Positions 1-9,457 of a DNA stretch of 64,000 nucleotides are shown piece by piece (position 1 is the stretch's first letter; each line of letters begins with the position of its first letter). Both the position numbers and the translations under genes were made by a program. Below the pieces are notes generated by a model. That model was not told where the DNA came from, ran no database searches, and was given only the letters and a program-made list of their open reading frames with translations. Location: positions 1-64,000 of the forward strand of contig NZ_AUML01000033.1 of NCBI RefSeq assembly GCF_000430665.1, written 5' to 3'. The DNA comes from Aquimarina muelleri DSM 19832. Lineage in GTDB: Bacteria > Bacteroidota > Bacteroidia > Flavobacteriales > Flavobacteriaceae.

Positions 1-343
1 AACCATATGGGTGAAATTTAAAATATAACCTAAAGCTAGTAATAATCAATAGGAATAGCAATAATTTAAACCCTATTGCATAATTCAGGTTTAACCATAG
101 CGATGCTATGCTAAAATGAAGAAAACGAATGTATTTATGGCATCTTCAAGCTTCATTACGAAGTTCTACTGCATAAAGCGGGTTAAATGGTATAAATCTG
201 TATGCGGATTATTAAAAACAACCCTAAAAGGTTGTTTTTTTGTTTAAAAAAGTAGCTTTTGAGGAGTATAAACCTATAAATATAGAAAAATATATAAAAT
301 ACTGTTTTGAGTATATTAGTAGCTTACTGCACCTTAAACCGTA
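1..343. other. Intergenic stretch at the window edge
   Basis: No gene is supported on either strand. The stretch holds a short perfect hairpin at about 97-111 (CATAGC-gat-GCTATG) and the terminator described separately at 214-239. No tRNA or rRNA could be recognised. Anything upstream lies outside the window. Confidence 0.5.
214..239. terminator. Bidirectional intrinsic terminator after the PBP gene
   Basis: AAAAACAACC (214-223) pairs perfectly with GGTTGTTTTT (230-239) around a 6-base loop, and a run of T follows on the + strand. On the - strand the stem is followed by TTTTTAAT. It lies about 100 bases beyond the stop codon of the penicillin-binding protein gene, so it would end that operon. 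It could also stop + strand transcription entering from outside the window. Confidence 0.7.
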
Positions 344-2698
344 TTAGTTATTAGGGACGGAAACGATAGAGTCTTTTATGGTTTTTATACTATCAATTAC
401 TATAGAATCCATCTCTACATTTTTTATAGATAGTAAAGAATCTTTAATTTTTAATTGCTGTATATAAGTAGTGTCATTTTTATAAAAGGCATACGCTTCT
501 TGTGCAGGAAGGTCACTAAGTGCAGGACAAGGAAAATATGGGATATCGTATTCAAAATTAGACAGTATTGGTTTTTTCCAACTACTTAAACTTTTAAAAA
601 CAGAAGCAACAATGGGCATTGCGGTATTTGCACCCGATCCCATATACGTATTTGCAAAATGAACTCTCTTATCTTGTGTCCCCACCCATGCGGCAACTAC
701 AATTTCTGGAGAACACCCAATAAACCAGCCATCTCCATTGTTTTGAGTGGTTCCTGTTTTACCAATAATAGTAAAAGGGATTTCATAATTTTTAAATCCA
801 GCTCCTGTACCTTCTGTTAAGACTCCTTCCATCATTTTTTGAAGTTTTGTTACGTTTTGTTTAGAGGCAACTCTTCCTTTATAGGTAGATTTTGCCTCAT
901 ACAAGATGGTTCCATCATGATTTTCAATTTTTTCTATCGTATATGGGGTAACAGCAGTCCCACCATTAGATATACTAGCATAGGCAGTAGCCATTTCTAT
1001 AAGGCTTATATCTGCGGTTCCCAATACTATCGAAGGAACTTGTGGGATATCTGAAATAATCCCCATTTTTCTTGCCAGATTTATCACTTTATTCATTCCT
1101 GTTTTAAGTTGTACGCTAACAGATACGGTATTTACAGAATGTGCTAAGGCTCCTTGTAGGCTATAACTTCCTCCATATGTATTATTCGCATTTTTAGGTT
1201 TCCAGTTTTCAAATTCAGTATACGTTCTTAAAAAATTATCATAATAATCACAGGGGTCTGATCCATTTTCGAGAGCAGCCAGATAGGTAATAGGTTTAAA
1301 AGTAGACCCTACCTGTTTTCGGCTTTGTGTATTATCGGTTTGAGAAAAACCATAGTCAATACCACCAAGATATCCCATAATCTTGCCATTGTGGCTATTC
1401 ATAACAATTATACCTGTATGTAATCTGGTAATTGCATTTACTATTGAATCTTGTAAAGATTGAGATGTCAAAATATACCCTTTATCTATTTCCCAGTATT
1501 TTCTTGGTTTTTTTTGATGAATAAACTGCGCAATTTCTTGTTTAGTTTTTCCTTGTTTTAGGAGTGTTTTTACTTGTCTGTGGCTTTCTACTAATTTTTT
1601 AACAAGAGAGTCTTTACCACCTGTTGTAGTTACACTATTCCAGTTTTTATCCATCATATCCTGTAATCTTTCTATTTGCCGGATCATTGCTTTTTCTATA
1701 TATTTTTGAACATACGGATTTATAGAGGTATATACGTTTAACCCATCTTTATCCAGATCATAAATATATCTACCTTTTGCAGGATTGGCAATTGCCCATT
1801 TGTCAAATTCTGCTTTTACATATTCTTTGTAATAAGAAGTTAAAGAAGAAGTTTTTTCAGGAGGTTGATATTTTAGAACCAAAGGGTTTTTTGCAGTTTC
1901 ATAATCTGTTTTAGTAATATAATTATATTTTAGCATTTGTTGCATAACCGTATTACGACGTTGTTCTGCACGATTTTTGTTTTTTCTTGGGTTGTAGTAG
2001 GTGGGGGCTTTTAAAAGACCTATTAAAGTAGCACTTTCTGCCAAGGTTAGTTCTTTAGGGGTTTTACTAAAAAAACGCATGGCAGCTTTTTCTATTCCGT
2101 AGATATTTTCACCAAAAGAAACCGTATTAAAATATAATAAGATAAGATCTTCTTTGCTGTAAATATTTTCTAATCTGTTAGCAATTATAACCTCTCGCAT
2201 TTTGTTAATAGGGGTAGAGAGTATATATTGTTTTTTTCTTCCGAATAGATTTTTTGCAATCTGTTGTGTTATAGTACTACCGCCACCAGTACTTTTTTGT
2301 AATAAAATAGATTTAATTATTACCCTTGCATAACTTTTGTAATCTATCCCGTGGTGCGAATAAAACCGTACATCTTCTGTAGATGTTAGTGCATTTATTA
2401 AGTAGGGATTTAGTTGTGTACTATCTATATTAGACCTGTTTTGTAAAAAATAATTACCAATGGCTTTTCCATCGCTTCCGTAGATAGTTGAGGTTAACGG
2501 GTTTTTTAGATTTTTAAGTTCATTTTCCTTTGGGATACGGCCAAAAGCACCAAAATAAGTTATTACGAATAATAATATAACAAAAGAAACTACCAGAGCA
2601 GATGCATAACCTAAGGATTTAAAAGGATGCTTTTTCAGGAATGACCAAATTTGTAAAGCTTTTGGTTTTATTTTTGCTATAATGGATTTATAATTCAT
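344..2698 (-). CDS. mrcA: Class A penicillin-binding protein (PBP1A-type transglycosylase/transpeptidase)
   Basis: Bifunctional peptidoglycan synthase, 784 residues, a normal family length. A short cytoplasmic tail and one membrane anchor (about 30-50) precede a GT51 glycosyltransferase domain, with catalytic Glu108 in the TEDVRFYSHHG motif and GGGSTITQQIAKN at about 138-150. The transpeptidase domain has SxxK at Ser465-Lys468 (STFK), SVN at 521-523 and KTG at 647-649, so both activities look intact. The C-terminal tail (about 730-784) is Asp/Ser/Ile-rich and not conserved. Its ATG overlaps the stop of the upstream MFS/HEAT gene by 4 bases, so the two are translationally coupled and probably work together at the envelope. 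The symbol is by type; PBP1A against PBP1C was not tested. Confidence 0.93.
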   Translation of the reverse strand: MNYKSIIAKIKPKALQIWSFLKKHPFKSLGYASALVVSFVILLFVITYFGAFGRIPKENELKNLKNPLTSTIYGSDGKAIGNYFLQNRSNIDSTQLNPYLINALTSTEDVRFYSHHGIDYKSYARVIIKSILLQKSTGGGSTITQQIAKNLFGRKKQYILSTPINKMREVIIANRLENIYSKEDLILLYFNTVSFGENIYGIEKAAMRFFSKTPKELTLAESATLIGLLKAPTYYNPRKNKNRAEQRRNTVMQQMLKYNYITKTDYETAKNPLVLKYQPPEKTSSLTSYYKEYVKAEFDKWAIANPAKGRYIYDLDKDGLNVYTSINPYVQKYIEKAMIRQIERLQDMMDKNWNSVTTTGGKDSLVKKLVESHRQVKTLLKQGKTKQEIAQFIHQKKPRKYWEIDKGYILTSQSLQDSIVNAITRLHTGIIVMNSHNGKIMGYLGGIDYGFSQTDNTQSRKQVGSTFKPITYLAALENGSDPCDYYDNFLRTYTEFENWKPKNANNTYGGSYSLQGALAHSVNTVSVSVQLKTGMNKVINLARKMGIISDIPQVPSIVLGTADISLIEMATAYASISNGGTAVTPYTIEKIENHDGTILYEAKSTYKGRVASKQNVTKLQKMMEGVLTEGTGAGFKNYEIPFTIIGKTGTTQNNGDGWFIGCSPEIVVAAWVGTQDKRVHFANTYMGSGANTAMPIVASVFKSLSSWKKPILSNFEYDIPYFPCPALSDLPAQEAYAFYKNDTTYIQQLKIKDSLLSIKNVEMDSIVIDSIKTIKDSIVSVPNN

Positions 2699-5538
2699 TC
2701 TTTACTAGTGTTTTTAGTCATTATATTATTGTATGCTTTTTTAGCAAAATCTTCGATCTTTTTATCTTCATTTTGCATAAAAGGAGTAATTAAAGGCAAA
2801 TATTTATGTTCTCCTTTTTGTTCGATAAGATATAATACCGCAAGTTTTAATCTAAGGTCTTTTCCTTTTAAGATAGTTTCAAAGCATTGATATTCGGTAA
2901 ACTTGTTTTTACTTATCATTTCAATTACTTCTTCAGAGGAGGTATCCAGAATGGTAGCTTCGATTATAGGTATTAATGTGTTTTTTAAATTTTGATTTAG
3001 CAGGATATCTAAAAACTCTATAGCATTGGTTCTTTTTTCTTGCTCTTCACTTAAAATACCTTTGTATGCTATTTGTACATCTTTAGGAGTATATTGTAGC
3101 TCTAAAAGTTTAAATATTCGTTCTAATCCTGCATCTAATCTACGCTCTAGAAGCTCCATCAAACTTTCTCTGGCATCCATTTCTGCATCAAAAAATTGTT
3201 TTTTAAATTTTTTGCGTTTCATGTACTGTATAATTATCTGAGTATGCATTGCATAAAGGGTATAATTGTATAGTTTACATTCTTCCAAAATTAAGGTAGC
3301 TATTTTGTTTTTATCAAAATAGAGATCAGAAGTTTCTACTTTTAAGGCAGATAAAGCTCTTACACATTCTAAGCGAATGGTTAAATCTTCTACAGTTTTA
3401 AAAATATCAAGAAGTGCATTAACCGATTCCTGATTTTTAAATACAGAGATTACCTGTGGAATAAATCTTCGTATAGACAAAGAGTGTTGATTATGTAGTG
3501 CTTTATGATGTAAAACTTCTACCATTGCTTTATCATAGTGCAATAATGCAAGTTTTACATCCTCCCGATACGATTTATCCTCTAGCAATTCTAGCAGATT
3601 ATCCACAAAAACAGGGCTCATTGTGTTGCCTGCAGCTAAAATGGCATTCTTTTTTACTACAAAGTAAGGGGATGTTAACCCATCTAAGATGTAAGAGTAT
3701 CCTTCTTTAAAATCTGCATGACCTATAACCTTAATAAGTTCTATTTCTTCTTTTTCTTTAATTTCATCATCTTGCAGGCTTTTAATTTTAGATATTTTAT
3801 CTTTAATATGTGTAGAAAATTCATACTTATACTGTAAAGACGGATTGTCTCTGGTTTCTTTTGCCAAGGATAGTAATGCTGCTCTGGAAATATATTCGTT
3901 AGGATGATTTAGGTAGGTATCAAACACAATAGATTCGTTAAGATCTGCATGAAGCAGTATATATTCTAAGGCTGCTAATACGACTTCATCATTTTCAATT
4001 TTAAGCATATCTTGTATTTCAAGAATAATACTATTATCATTATTAAGGTAATACAGATTTCGCAATGCTTCCGCTTTTACGCTATTAGATGGATGACTTA
4101 GTAGTTTTCTAACCGTTTCAGCAAAACGTTTGTCGTTAAGCTCTTTGGTTTTGCCCAACATAAATAGTATTTCTTTTTCAGTACCATTTTCAAATACATT
4201 TTTCATTCCCTTTAGGAAAGAATCCTTCGTTGCTTTTTTAATTCTTTTTTGAGATATGGGAAGTAGGTTCTCCAGATTTTTTCTAAAAGACAGAAAATAT
4301 TCTTTTCGTACTTTAAAAACAAAGTATACCCATACCAGAGTTAATAAAAGGATAAGTAACATAATATAGTGTTCGGGCACATCAAGACCTTTGATAAGAA
4401 AAATAAGGATACAACCAGCAATTCCTGTTGCTATACTATCTACTACTACATCGATAAAGGATTTAGTTTTCTTTTTTAGAGTATATGGTAAAGGAAGTGC
4501 CAGTAGCTCCATCGCAGATTTATTTACAGATTGTTTTAAGCTACCATCTGTGGCTTTTAATAAAATAACTACCCATAGCTCGGGAAAAACTAAAAATAAC
4601 AGGGCTCCTAACAGGACAAATAATGGTAAAAGAAGTAATGAAAAACCAACTCCCCAAACGCCAACTATTTTTCGAGTCAAGAAAAGTTGTATTAGCAATG
4701 AAATTAAGTTAAAAGTAGATAACCAGAATCCAAAAAATGAAGTTAATTCTTCGCTATCTGTTATCTTTTTAGAAGCGATATCACTAAATTGAAAATCTAC
4801 TAATCTCGCGGTTATTACTCCAATCCCTATAATTATAGAAAGATACGATAGGTGTTTTGAGCTTCGTATTAATTTAAAGGAGCGTTCTTGGGATGGCGCT
4901 ATTCTTTTTTTCTGTTTAAAAGTATTTAATCTTTCTACTTTTTCTTTCCATAAAATAGATAGAATAGGAAAACAGCAAACTAAAAAAAGTGCCGCTATAA
5001 ATATTAGATTAGCATTACCTATGTATGGAGCTAATATAGTAGTAAGATATCCTCCAAAAATACCTCCTGTAATTGCTCCTGCTCCTATAAAACCGAATAA
5101 CCGTTTAGCTTCTCTAACATTAAAAACTAAATTAGCAAGTACCCAAAACTGAGACGTAATAAGTACAGCATATATAGCTACACCAGCATAAAAAACATAT
5201 AAGACCCAACCTTTTATTAATTGAAAATGCAAAAGTAATCCTAAAAGAATTAAAGAGATAATAGAAAAGGTAAGTGTAAATTTAATAATACGTTTTAATG
5301 AAAACCGTTCTGTAGCTTTAGAATAAAAAAAAGAAGTTATTATAGCACTAATTGCAATTAATAAATATCCTACAGGTAAACTGTCAGCTCCCAAATCTGA
5401 AATAAAGAGAGAGTTAATAGTTGGTTTTATTACTAATAAGGTTGCAATAACCAAAAAGATATAGCCTTGCATAAGCAGGGCAGTTTTAATTTCTTCGTTT
5501 TTAATATCAAAAATCTTTTTGAAAGTGTTTTTTATCAT
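2695..5538 (-). CDS. MFS/nucleotide-carrier-like membrane protein with HEAT-repeat tail
   Basis: 947 residues. The first ~430 form about twelve hydrophobic helices resembling the NTP/NDP exchange transporter (Npt1/Npt2, ATP:ADP antiporter) and MFS superfamilies. Residues ~450-930 are soluble and helical, with repeated paired helices typical of HEAT repeats (for example segments starting near 480, 515, 555 and 640). Homologues with this architecture are common in Bacteroidota and usually annotated only as MFS or NTP/NDP transporters; the substrate is unknown. The 4-base overlap with the downstream PBP1A gene suggests a cell-wall role, for instance a transport or scaffolding platform. Nucleotide exchange is unlikely in a free-living bacterium; that is inference. 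Confidence 0.75.
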   Translation of the reverse strand: MIKNTFKKIFDIKNEEIKTALLMQGYIFLVIATLLVIKPTINSLFISDLGADSLPVGYLLIAISAIITSFFYSKATERFSLKRIIKFTLTFSIISLILLGLLLHFQLIKGWVLYVFYAGVAIYAVLITSQFWVLANLVFNVREAKRLFGFIGAGAITGGIFGGYLTTILAPYIGNANLIFIAALFLVCCFPILSILWKEKVERLNTFKQKKRIAPSQERSFKLIRSSKHLSYLSIIIGIGVITARLVDFQFSDIASKKITDSEELTSFFGFWLSTFNLISLLIQLFLTRKIVGVWGVGFSLLLLPLFVLLGALLFLVFPELWVVILLKATDGSLKQSVNKSAMELLALPLPYTLKKKTKSFIDVVVDSIATGIAGCILIFLIKGLDVPEHYIMLLILLLTLVWVYFVFKVRKEYFLSFRKNLENLLPISQKRIKKATKDSFLKGMKNVFENGTEKEILFMLGKTKELNDKRFAETVRKLLSHPSNSVKAEALRNLYYLNNDNSIILEIQDMLKIENDEVVLAALEYILLHADLNESIVFDTYLNHPNEYISRAALLSLAKETRDNPSLQYKYEFSTHIKDKISKIKSLQDDEIKEKEEIELIKVIGHADFKEGYSYILDGLTSPYFVVKKNAILAAGNTMSPVFVDNLLELLEDKSYREDVKLALLHYDKAMVEVLHHKALHNQHSLSIRRFIPQVISVFKNQESVNALLDIFKTVEDLTIRLECVRALSALKVETSDLYFDKNKIATLILEECKLYNYTLYAMHTQIIIQYMKRKKFKKQFFDAEMDARESLMELLERRLDAGLERIFKLLELQYTPKDVQIAYKGILSEEQEKRTNAIEFLDILLNQNLKNTLIPIIEATILDTSSEEVIEMISKNKFTEYQCFETILKGKDLRLKLAVLYLIEQKGEHKYLPLITPFMQNEDKKIEDFAKKAYNNIMTKNTSKE

Positions 5539-5626
5539 TTTGCTAAAGCCTTATTTTAGGTAGTGTTATAAAAGGATTCTTAAAAATATAGGATAGTCTC
5601 AAATACTTATTTATTTTCTTTTAGTA

Positions 5627-6523
5627 CTACTCGTTTAATACTTTTTCTATAGGAATTACCAGGTTTCTTATAATCTGCTCTCCATTCTTATCATTTACAA
5701 GAGCAACTAGAATATACCTTCTGGAAGGAGAACCCCATACCAAAATAGAATCCGAATGGTAGGTACTCCAGGAACCTGATTTTCTAAATAACCGAACGCC
5801 AGGAGCAATTTTATCTAGTGTACTAACAAATTTATGATGTAATGAAGGGTCTGTCATAATTTCCAGCATTTGTGCGGATCGTTTTTTGTTAACTAATTTA
5901 CCTTGAAAAAGCATATAATAAAACCTGCAAACCTGAGTAACTGTAGCAGCATGACTTAGGTTTTTTAAAGGTTCTCTATTAGTAGCACCTCCTGCGGCAT
6001 ACCTTTTGCCCACCCAAAGCCCACCACCAGATTCTTTATCATATAAATTATAGCGATCACTGGTTAATACAGCTTCAATTTTATCATAACCAATTCTGTC
6101 GATCATACGAGTTGTTGCTTGATTATTAGATCTACTAATCATCATTAGCATATCATGCTTTATAGTGGGCGTTTCTTTAAGTTCGCCTTTATCGATAGCA
6201 TCTATAGAAGCCAATAAAACTGCAATTTTTGGAAGACTGGCAGCATACATCATTTCATTACCATTAACTCTAGCAAATCTAATATGCTTTATATCTTTTA
6301 GATCTACAATGCCAACAGCCATCTTTTTTTGAAAAATTAAAGATTTCCATTGTTTATTATTGTTCAAAGTTTGTTCTAATTTTTGCTGTAAATTAGGATC
6401 TAATAACTCCCTTAATGATATGGTGGAATCTATAGGGACGCTAACAGGGAGCTCCTGTGCAGTCAAAGCATAACCATAACCAACAAGAAATAATAACATT
6501 GTTTTAAAAAGTAGAGTTCTCAT
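5627..6523 (-). CDS. Serine hydrolase, class A beta-lactamase-like
   Basis: 298 residues with a signal peptide ending near residue 22 (hydrophobic core, then LTAQ), so exported. It carries the penicillin-recognising triad: SxxK at Ser96-Lys99 (SLPK), SxN at Ser132-Asn134 (SNN) and KSG at 248-250, inside a beta-lactamase2-type domain. No confident class A omega-loop ExxxN motif is seen, so it may be a peptidase or carboxypeptidase-like enzyme rather than a true beta-lactamase. It follows the PiT-like permease gene by 2 bases, so the two form an operon. A putative ECF-type promoter lies upstream of that pair. Confidence 0.8.
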   Translation of the reverse strand: MRTLLFKTMLLFLVGYGYALTAQELPVSVPIDSTISLRELLDPNLQQKLEQTLNNNKQWKSLIFQKKMAVGIVDLKDIKHIRFARVNGNEMMYAASLPKIAVLLASIDAIDKGELKETPTIKHDMLMMISRSNNQATTRMIDRIGYDKIEAVLTSDRYNLYDKESGGGLWVGKRYAAGGATNREPLKNLSHAATVTQVCRFYYMLFQGKLVNKKRSAQMLEIMTDPSLHHKFVSTLDKIAPGVRLFRKSGSWSTYHSDSILVWGSPSRRYILVALVNDKNGEQIIRNLVIPIEKVLNE

Positions 6524-6525
6524 TT

Positions 6526-7479
6526 TTAGGTTTTTAGTAATTGAATAGCAAATGCTACTAGTATGCTAACGATAAGCCCTATATTAACTTTTGCTAGATC
6601 TTTAAATATTATTTTATAGGTATGCTTTAGTTTTTCTCTTTGAAGCAAGTAACTGATAGCAATCTCTCTACCTGCTAAAATGCCAATAAACGCCCATGTT
6701 GTACTCATTGGAATAGGACTTATGTTTCCTAATATATATAGCAAAATACCATAACATAAATCTATTATTGTTGCAGAACGGATGTTTTCGATATTAGACT
6801 TTTGATTTACAATTTGTTGTATTTTTCCACCACGACTTTTAAATATATATATGGTGATAATCAAAATAATCCCTAACGAGAGTAATAATTCATATAACTG
6901 AAGGCGTCTAGGTAAAAATACATATATATTAGCAAAATCCTGAATTAACCATTGAGACCATAAGAAACCTGTTGAAAACCATTGTGCCAACAACCAATAT
7001 TTTTTTTGCTTCTTAATTTTCATCAACCTTAAAGCAACATTAGACTCAAATATTTTAGAAATAGCTAAATAGATTAGCAAGGAAATTATAAAAGCAAGAG
7101 CATATCCTAAAACAGATTTCAGGATCATTTTTTCTATAATTTGGCTTGTAGAAAAAACACTAAGTATCATAAAGGTAGTACTTACAGGGATTCCAAATCT
7201 GGTAATAACTAATAGAGATATTGGTGCTAATAAATACCACCATTGTAGTTCGTTAGGTAAAGGGATTTTATCTAACCTGCCATAAGATACATCTCCATTA
7301 TGACTGTACCATCCATAAAATAAAGTTATAGTAAGAATACTTCCTGCAAATAACCAAAGTAAAGCCCAGTGTTTTTTCTTATTAGAAGCCAAAAAGGTTC
7401 CTAAAGTTTGAATAACATCATTGGCTATAACTGCGTATGCTGTTATAATAAAACCTACATAAAAAATAATATACTGCAT
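6526..7479 (-). CDS. PiT-family-like permease
   Basis: 317 residues, an integral membrane protein with about nine hydrophobic segments. The two inverted PiT signatures are visible: N-terminal AVIANDVIQTLGTFLAS with IPVSTTFMILS, and C-terminal IPMSTTWAFIGILAGRE. PiT proteins move inorganic phosphate with H+ or Na+ or as a metal complex. This one is shorter than E. coli PitA and lacks the canonical GANDVANA sequence (IANDV remains), so the substrate is uncertain. It is first in an operon with a secreted beta-lactamase-like hydrolase, an odd pairing. The GTGAC-N14-GTGTC motif ends 26 bases before its ATG. Confidence 0.7.
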   Translation of the reverse strand: MQYIIFYVGFIITAYAVIANDVIQTLGTFLASNKKKHWALLWLFAGSILTITLFYGWYSHNGDVSYGRLDKIPLPNELQWWYLLAPISLLVITRFGIPVSTTFMILSVFSTSQIIEKMILKSVLGYALAFIISLLIYLAISKIFESNVALRLMKIKKQKKYWLLAQWFSTGFLWSQWLIQDFANIYVFLPRRLQLYELLLSLGIILIITIYIFKSRGGKIQQIVNQKSNIENIRSATIIDLCYGILLYILGNISPIPMSTTWAFIGILAGREIAISYLLQREKLKHTYKIIFKDLAKVNIGLIVSILVAFAIQLLKT

Positions 7480-7505
7480 CTATTTTTTTATTTATTAGAT
7501 ATTCT

Positions 7506-7529
7506 GACACATATTGCTTAAAAAGTCAC
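7506..7529 (-). promoter_or_regulatory. Putative ECF-type promoter, permease/hydrolase operon
   Basis: On the - strand this reads GTGAC, TTTTT plus nine bases, then GTGTC, a 14-base spacing. It ends 26 bases before the ATG of the PiT-like gene. The same two-block motif occurs at 16604-16627, 22047-22071 and 24549-24573, all pointing to the - strand. One copy precedes an ECF sigma gene, hence the assignment. Inference from recurrence only. Confidence 0.45.
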
Positions 7530-7776
7530 TGGTTTTAAGAAAATAATTACGGTAAATATGGGAGAAGTATGATCGTTAGTAGAAAGTGTTATTATTATAA
7601 AGATAAATAATGGTAGGAAATATTATTTTAGAGGAATTAATCAAAAAAATATATAGAAGGAAGTTTATAGCAAAAGGTTTAAGTGAAATTTAAAATAGTA
7701 CTATTTATATATAGTTTTGTCCTGTTTCAGTACTAATTTACTTGCGTATTATTGCGAGAAATAAAAAAGCACTAAA

Positions 7777-8268
7777 ATGATGTTAGTAGTACAAACAATT
7801 TTAATAGGTATAGGAGCTACATTTTTTATGGATATATATTCTTTAATTCTAAGATTTTTAGGGATAAAATCACTTGATTATAGATTTGTTGGCCGTTGGA
7901 TAGGTCACTTTAAAAAAAGGAAATTTTTCCACAATAAGATAATGGAAACAGCACCTGTTAATTATGAAAAAATTATAAGTTGGTTAGCTCACTATATTAT
8001 TGGAATCATATTTTCTTTTTTATTAGTTTTTGTTTACGGAGAAACATGGCTGGATAATCCAACCGTTATCCCGGCATTAATTATTGGTATAATTACTATT
8101 GTAGCTCCTTTTTTTCTTATGCAACCTGCATTTGGTTTTGGGATTGCTGGTTCAAATTTACCAGATCCCAATAAAGCCAGACTTATGAGTCTTATAACAC
8201 ATAGTGTTTTTGGAAGTGGTTTATACCTGAGCGCTGTAGTATTAAATCAAATAACAAAAAATATTTAA
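7777..8268 (+). CDS. DUF2938 family membrane protein
   Basis: 163 residues with about four membrane segments. It has the features of DUF2938: an N-terminal helix with GIGATFFMDIYS, then YRFVGRWIGHF, WLAHYIIGI and VAPFFLMQPAFGFGIA, and a final THSVFGSGLYL helix. Length is normal for the family, whose function is unknown. It is a single gene between the divergent permease operon (297 bases upstream) and a copy of the dispersed repeat just downstream. Confidence 0.85.
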   Translation: MMLVVQTILIGIGATFFMDIYSLILRFLGIKSLDYRFVGRWIGHFKKRKFFHNKIMETAPVNYEKIISWLAHYIIGIIFSFLLVFVYGETWLDNPTVIPALIIGIITIVAPFFLMQPAFGFGIAGSNLPDPNKARLMSLITHSVFGSGLYLSAVVLNQITKNI

Positions 8269-8279
8269 ATAACTGACTT

Positions 8280-8392
8280 TAATCTATATTGTACATTGTG
8301 GAGTTTAATTCTACGAAGCTTGTCTTGAGAACAAAATATATGTTCAGAAGTATACCTCGTGAACTTTATCCGAGGTTATTGATCTCACTAAT
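8280..8392 (+). repeat. Dispersed palindromic repeat, copy A
   Basis: A full-length copy of a roughly 100-bp intergenic repeat. Landmarks are TTGTGGAGTTTAATTC at the left, ACAAAATATATGTTC in the centre, and ACCTCGTGA and CGAGGTTATTGATC at the right. Other copies are at 21801-21842, 22711-22808, 32921-33020 and 41690-41788, with fragments at 10640-10673 and 40944-41010. Confidence 0.85.
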
Positions 8393-8741
8393 TCTTTTAA
8401 ACAAATCTAAAGGAATGACTTTCATATTAACTTCTCGACTGTGCTTTTTGATATAGAGAAATATTGTACTTCAATAAGCTTATTAGAGTTATCAAGAATT
8501 GGTTTTTAGTACTGAAAACCCGGTTTTTGACATAAAATTAGTAACAGAATTTCATTATAGCTAATACTTTTCAGAAATATCAAAATCAAGTTGGTAAGAT
8601 AACTTATATAACAAAAATATAGAAGTGATTTAAAAAAACAAGAACAAGTGGTTAGGATACAATTCTCAGATCTATTTTTACCACTGTCAGTTTGATATTC
8701 AAATTAAATTATAGATTTGTATAAAAAATTAGATGAGTTAG
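8393..8741. other. Intergenic stretch, no supported gene
   Basis: AT-rich DNA with short open segments broken by stops. A - strand stretch around 8400-8510 reads like peptide but has internal stops and no start. It may be decayed coding sequence; nothing can be named. Confidence 0.3.
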
Positions 8742-8825
8742 GAGTATCTTTTACCTACTCGATATTTGCAGTTGTATGATATAATAAACAGTATACCTAA
8801 TCAAAAAGAAAACGGAATAAAATAA
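8742..8825 (+). pseudogene. Possible gene remnant before the MepB gene
   Basis: A 27-codon open segment without a start reads EYLLPTRYLQLYDIINSIPN and ends in TAA directly before the ATG at 8826. Just upstream, another frame reads LYKKLDELGVSFTYSIF. Together they look like the frameshifted tail of a decayed gene. The parent family was not recognised, and chance is possible at this length. Confidence 0.22.
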
Positions 8826-9320
8826 ATGGATTATAATTTAAACCAAATTAAAACAGATGTTTACGATAAATGTGGGTTTGAAATTTTGGATTTTGAAATC
8901 GAACTTGAAAGTAAGGAGTATTGTGCTTGTCGGTTCAAATTAAATGAATTACATATCATAAGCAGAAATGCCAAAATCACACCTAAAAAAAGCGGACAAT
9001 TTGTAACATTCTGGAAACGAAATGGTAACGGTTTGATTGAACCTTTTGAAGAGATTGACCAAATTGATTTTTATACTATAAATGTTCGTGCTGACAACGA
9101 GTTTGGACAATTTGTTTTTCCAAAATCTATACTGATTAAAAAAGGAATAATTTCAACGGAAAAAAAAGAAGGAAAAAGAGGTTTTCGAGTGTATCCAAAT
9201 TGGGATATAGCTCAAAATAAGCAAGCAGAACAAACGCAAAAATGGCAACTGAATTATTTTTATAAAATCAATGATTCAACAGATTTTAATAAAATAATGA
9301 AATTGTATGAAATTGAATAA
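8826..9320 (+). CDS. MepB family protein
   Basis: 164 residues, matching the MepB family (PF08877) along its length: an N-terminal YDKCGF segment, FVTFWKRN near the middle, GQFVFPKSILIKKGI, GKRGFRVYPNWD, and a C-terminal QTQKWQLNYF. The family is named for the third gene of the staphylococcal mepRAB efflux operon; its biochemical role is unknown. Here there is no MepA pump or MepR regulator; the next genes are a small membrane protein and an ABC ATPase. No signal peptide is seen, so it is probably cytoplasmic. The region is very AT-rich, which fits acquired DNA. Confidence 0.82.
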   Translation: MDYNLNQIKTDVYDKCGFEILDFEIELESKEYCACRFKLNELHIISRNAKITPKKSGQFVTFWKRNGNGLIEPFEEIDQIDFYTINVRADNEFGQFVFPKSILIKKGIISTEKKEGKRGFRVYPNWDIAQNKQAEQTQKWQLNYFYKINDSTDFNKIMKLYEIE

Positions 9321-9457
9321 TATATATTACAGAAACAAATATTAATAGAAAACATGGCTATTTTGGTATAAGGAAATCAAACAAAATATTTAATAAAAAC
9401 AAGTATATAGTTTTAGACTTTGAAAAAATATAAGATAGATAAGAGTACATAACTAAA

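Noticed and set aside
1-200. A tRNA or small RNA near the left edge
   Set aside because: Several short stems exist (CATAGC/GCTATG), but no cloverleaf, anticodon arm or known RNA motif fits.
4391-4792. A 133-codon + strand frame inside the MFS/HEAT gene
   Set aside because: It is the reverse-strand shadow of a well-supported membrane protein gene and encodes a low-complexity Ser/Ile/Thr-rich product without any motif.
7682-7696. Sequence GTGAAATTTAAAATA shared with position 11-25
   Set aside because: A 15-base match in A/T-rich DNA is too short and simple to call a repeat family.
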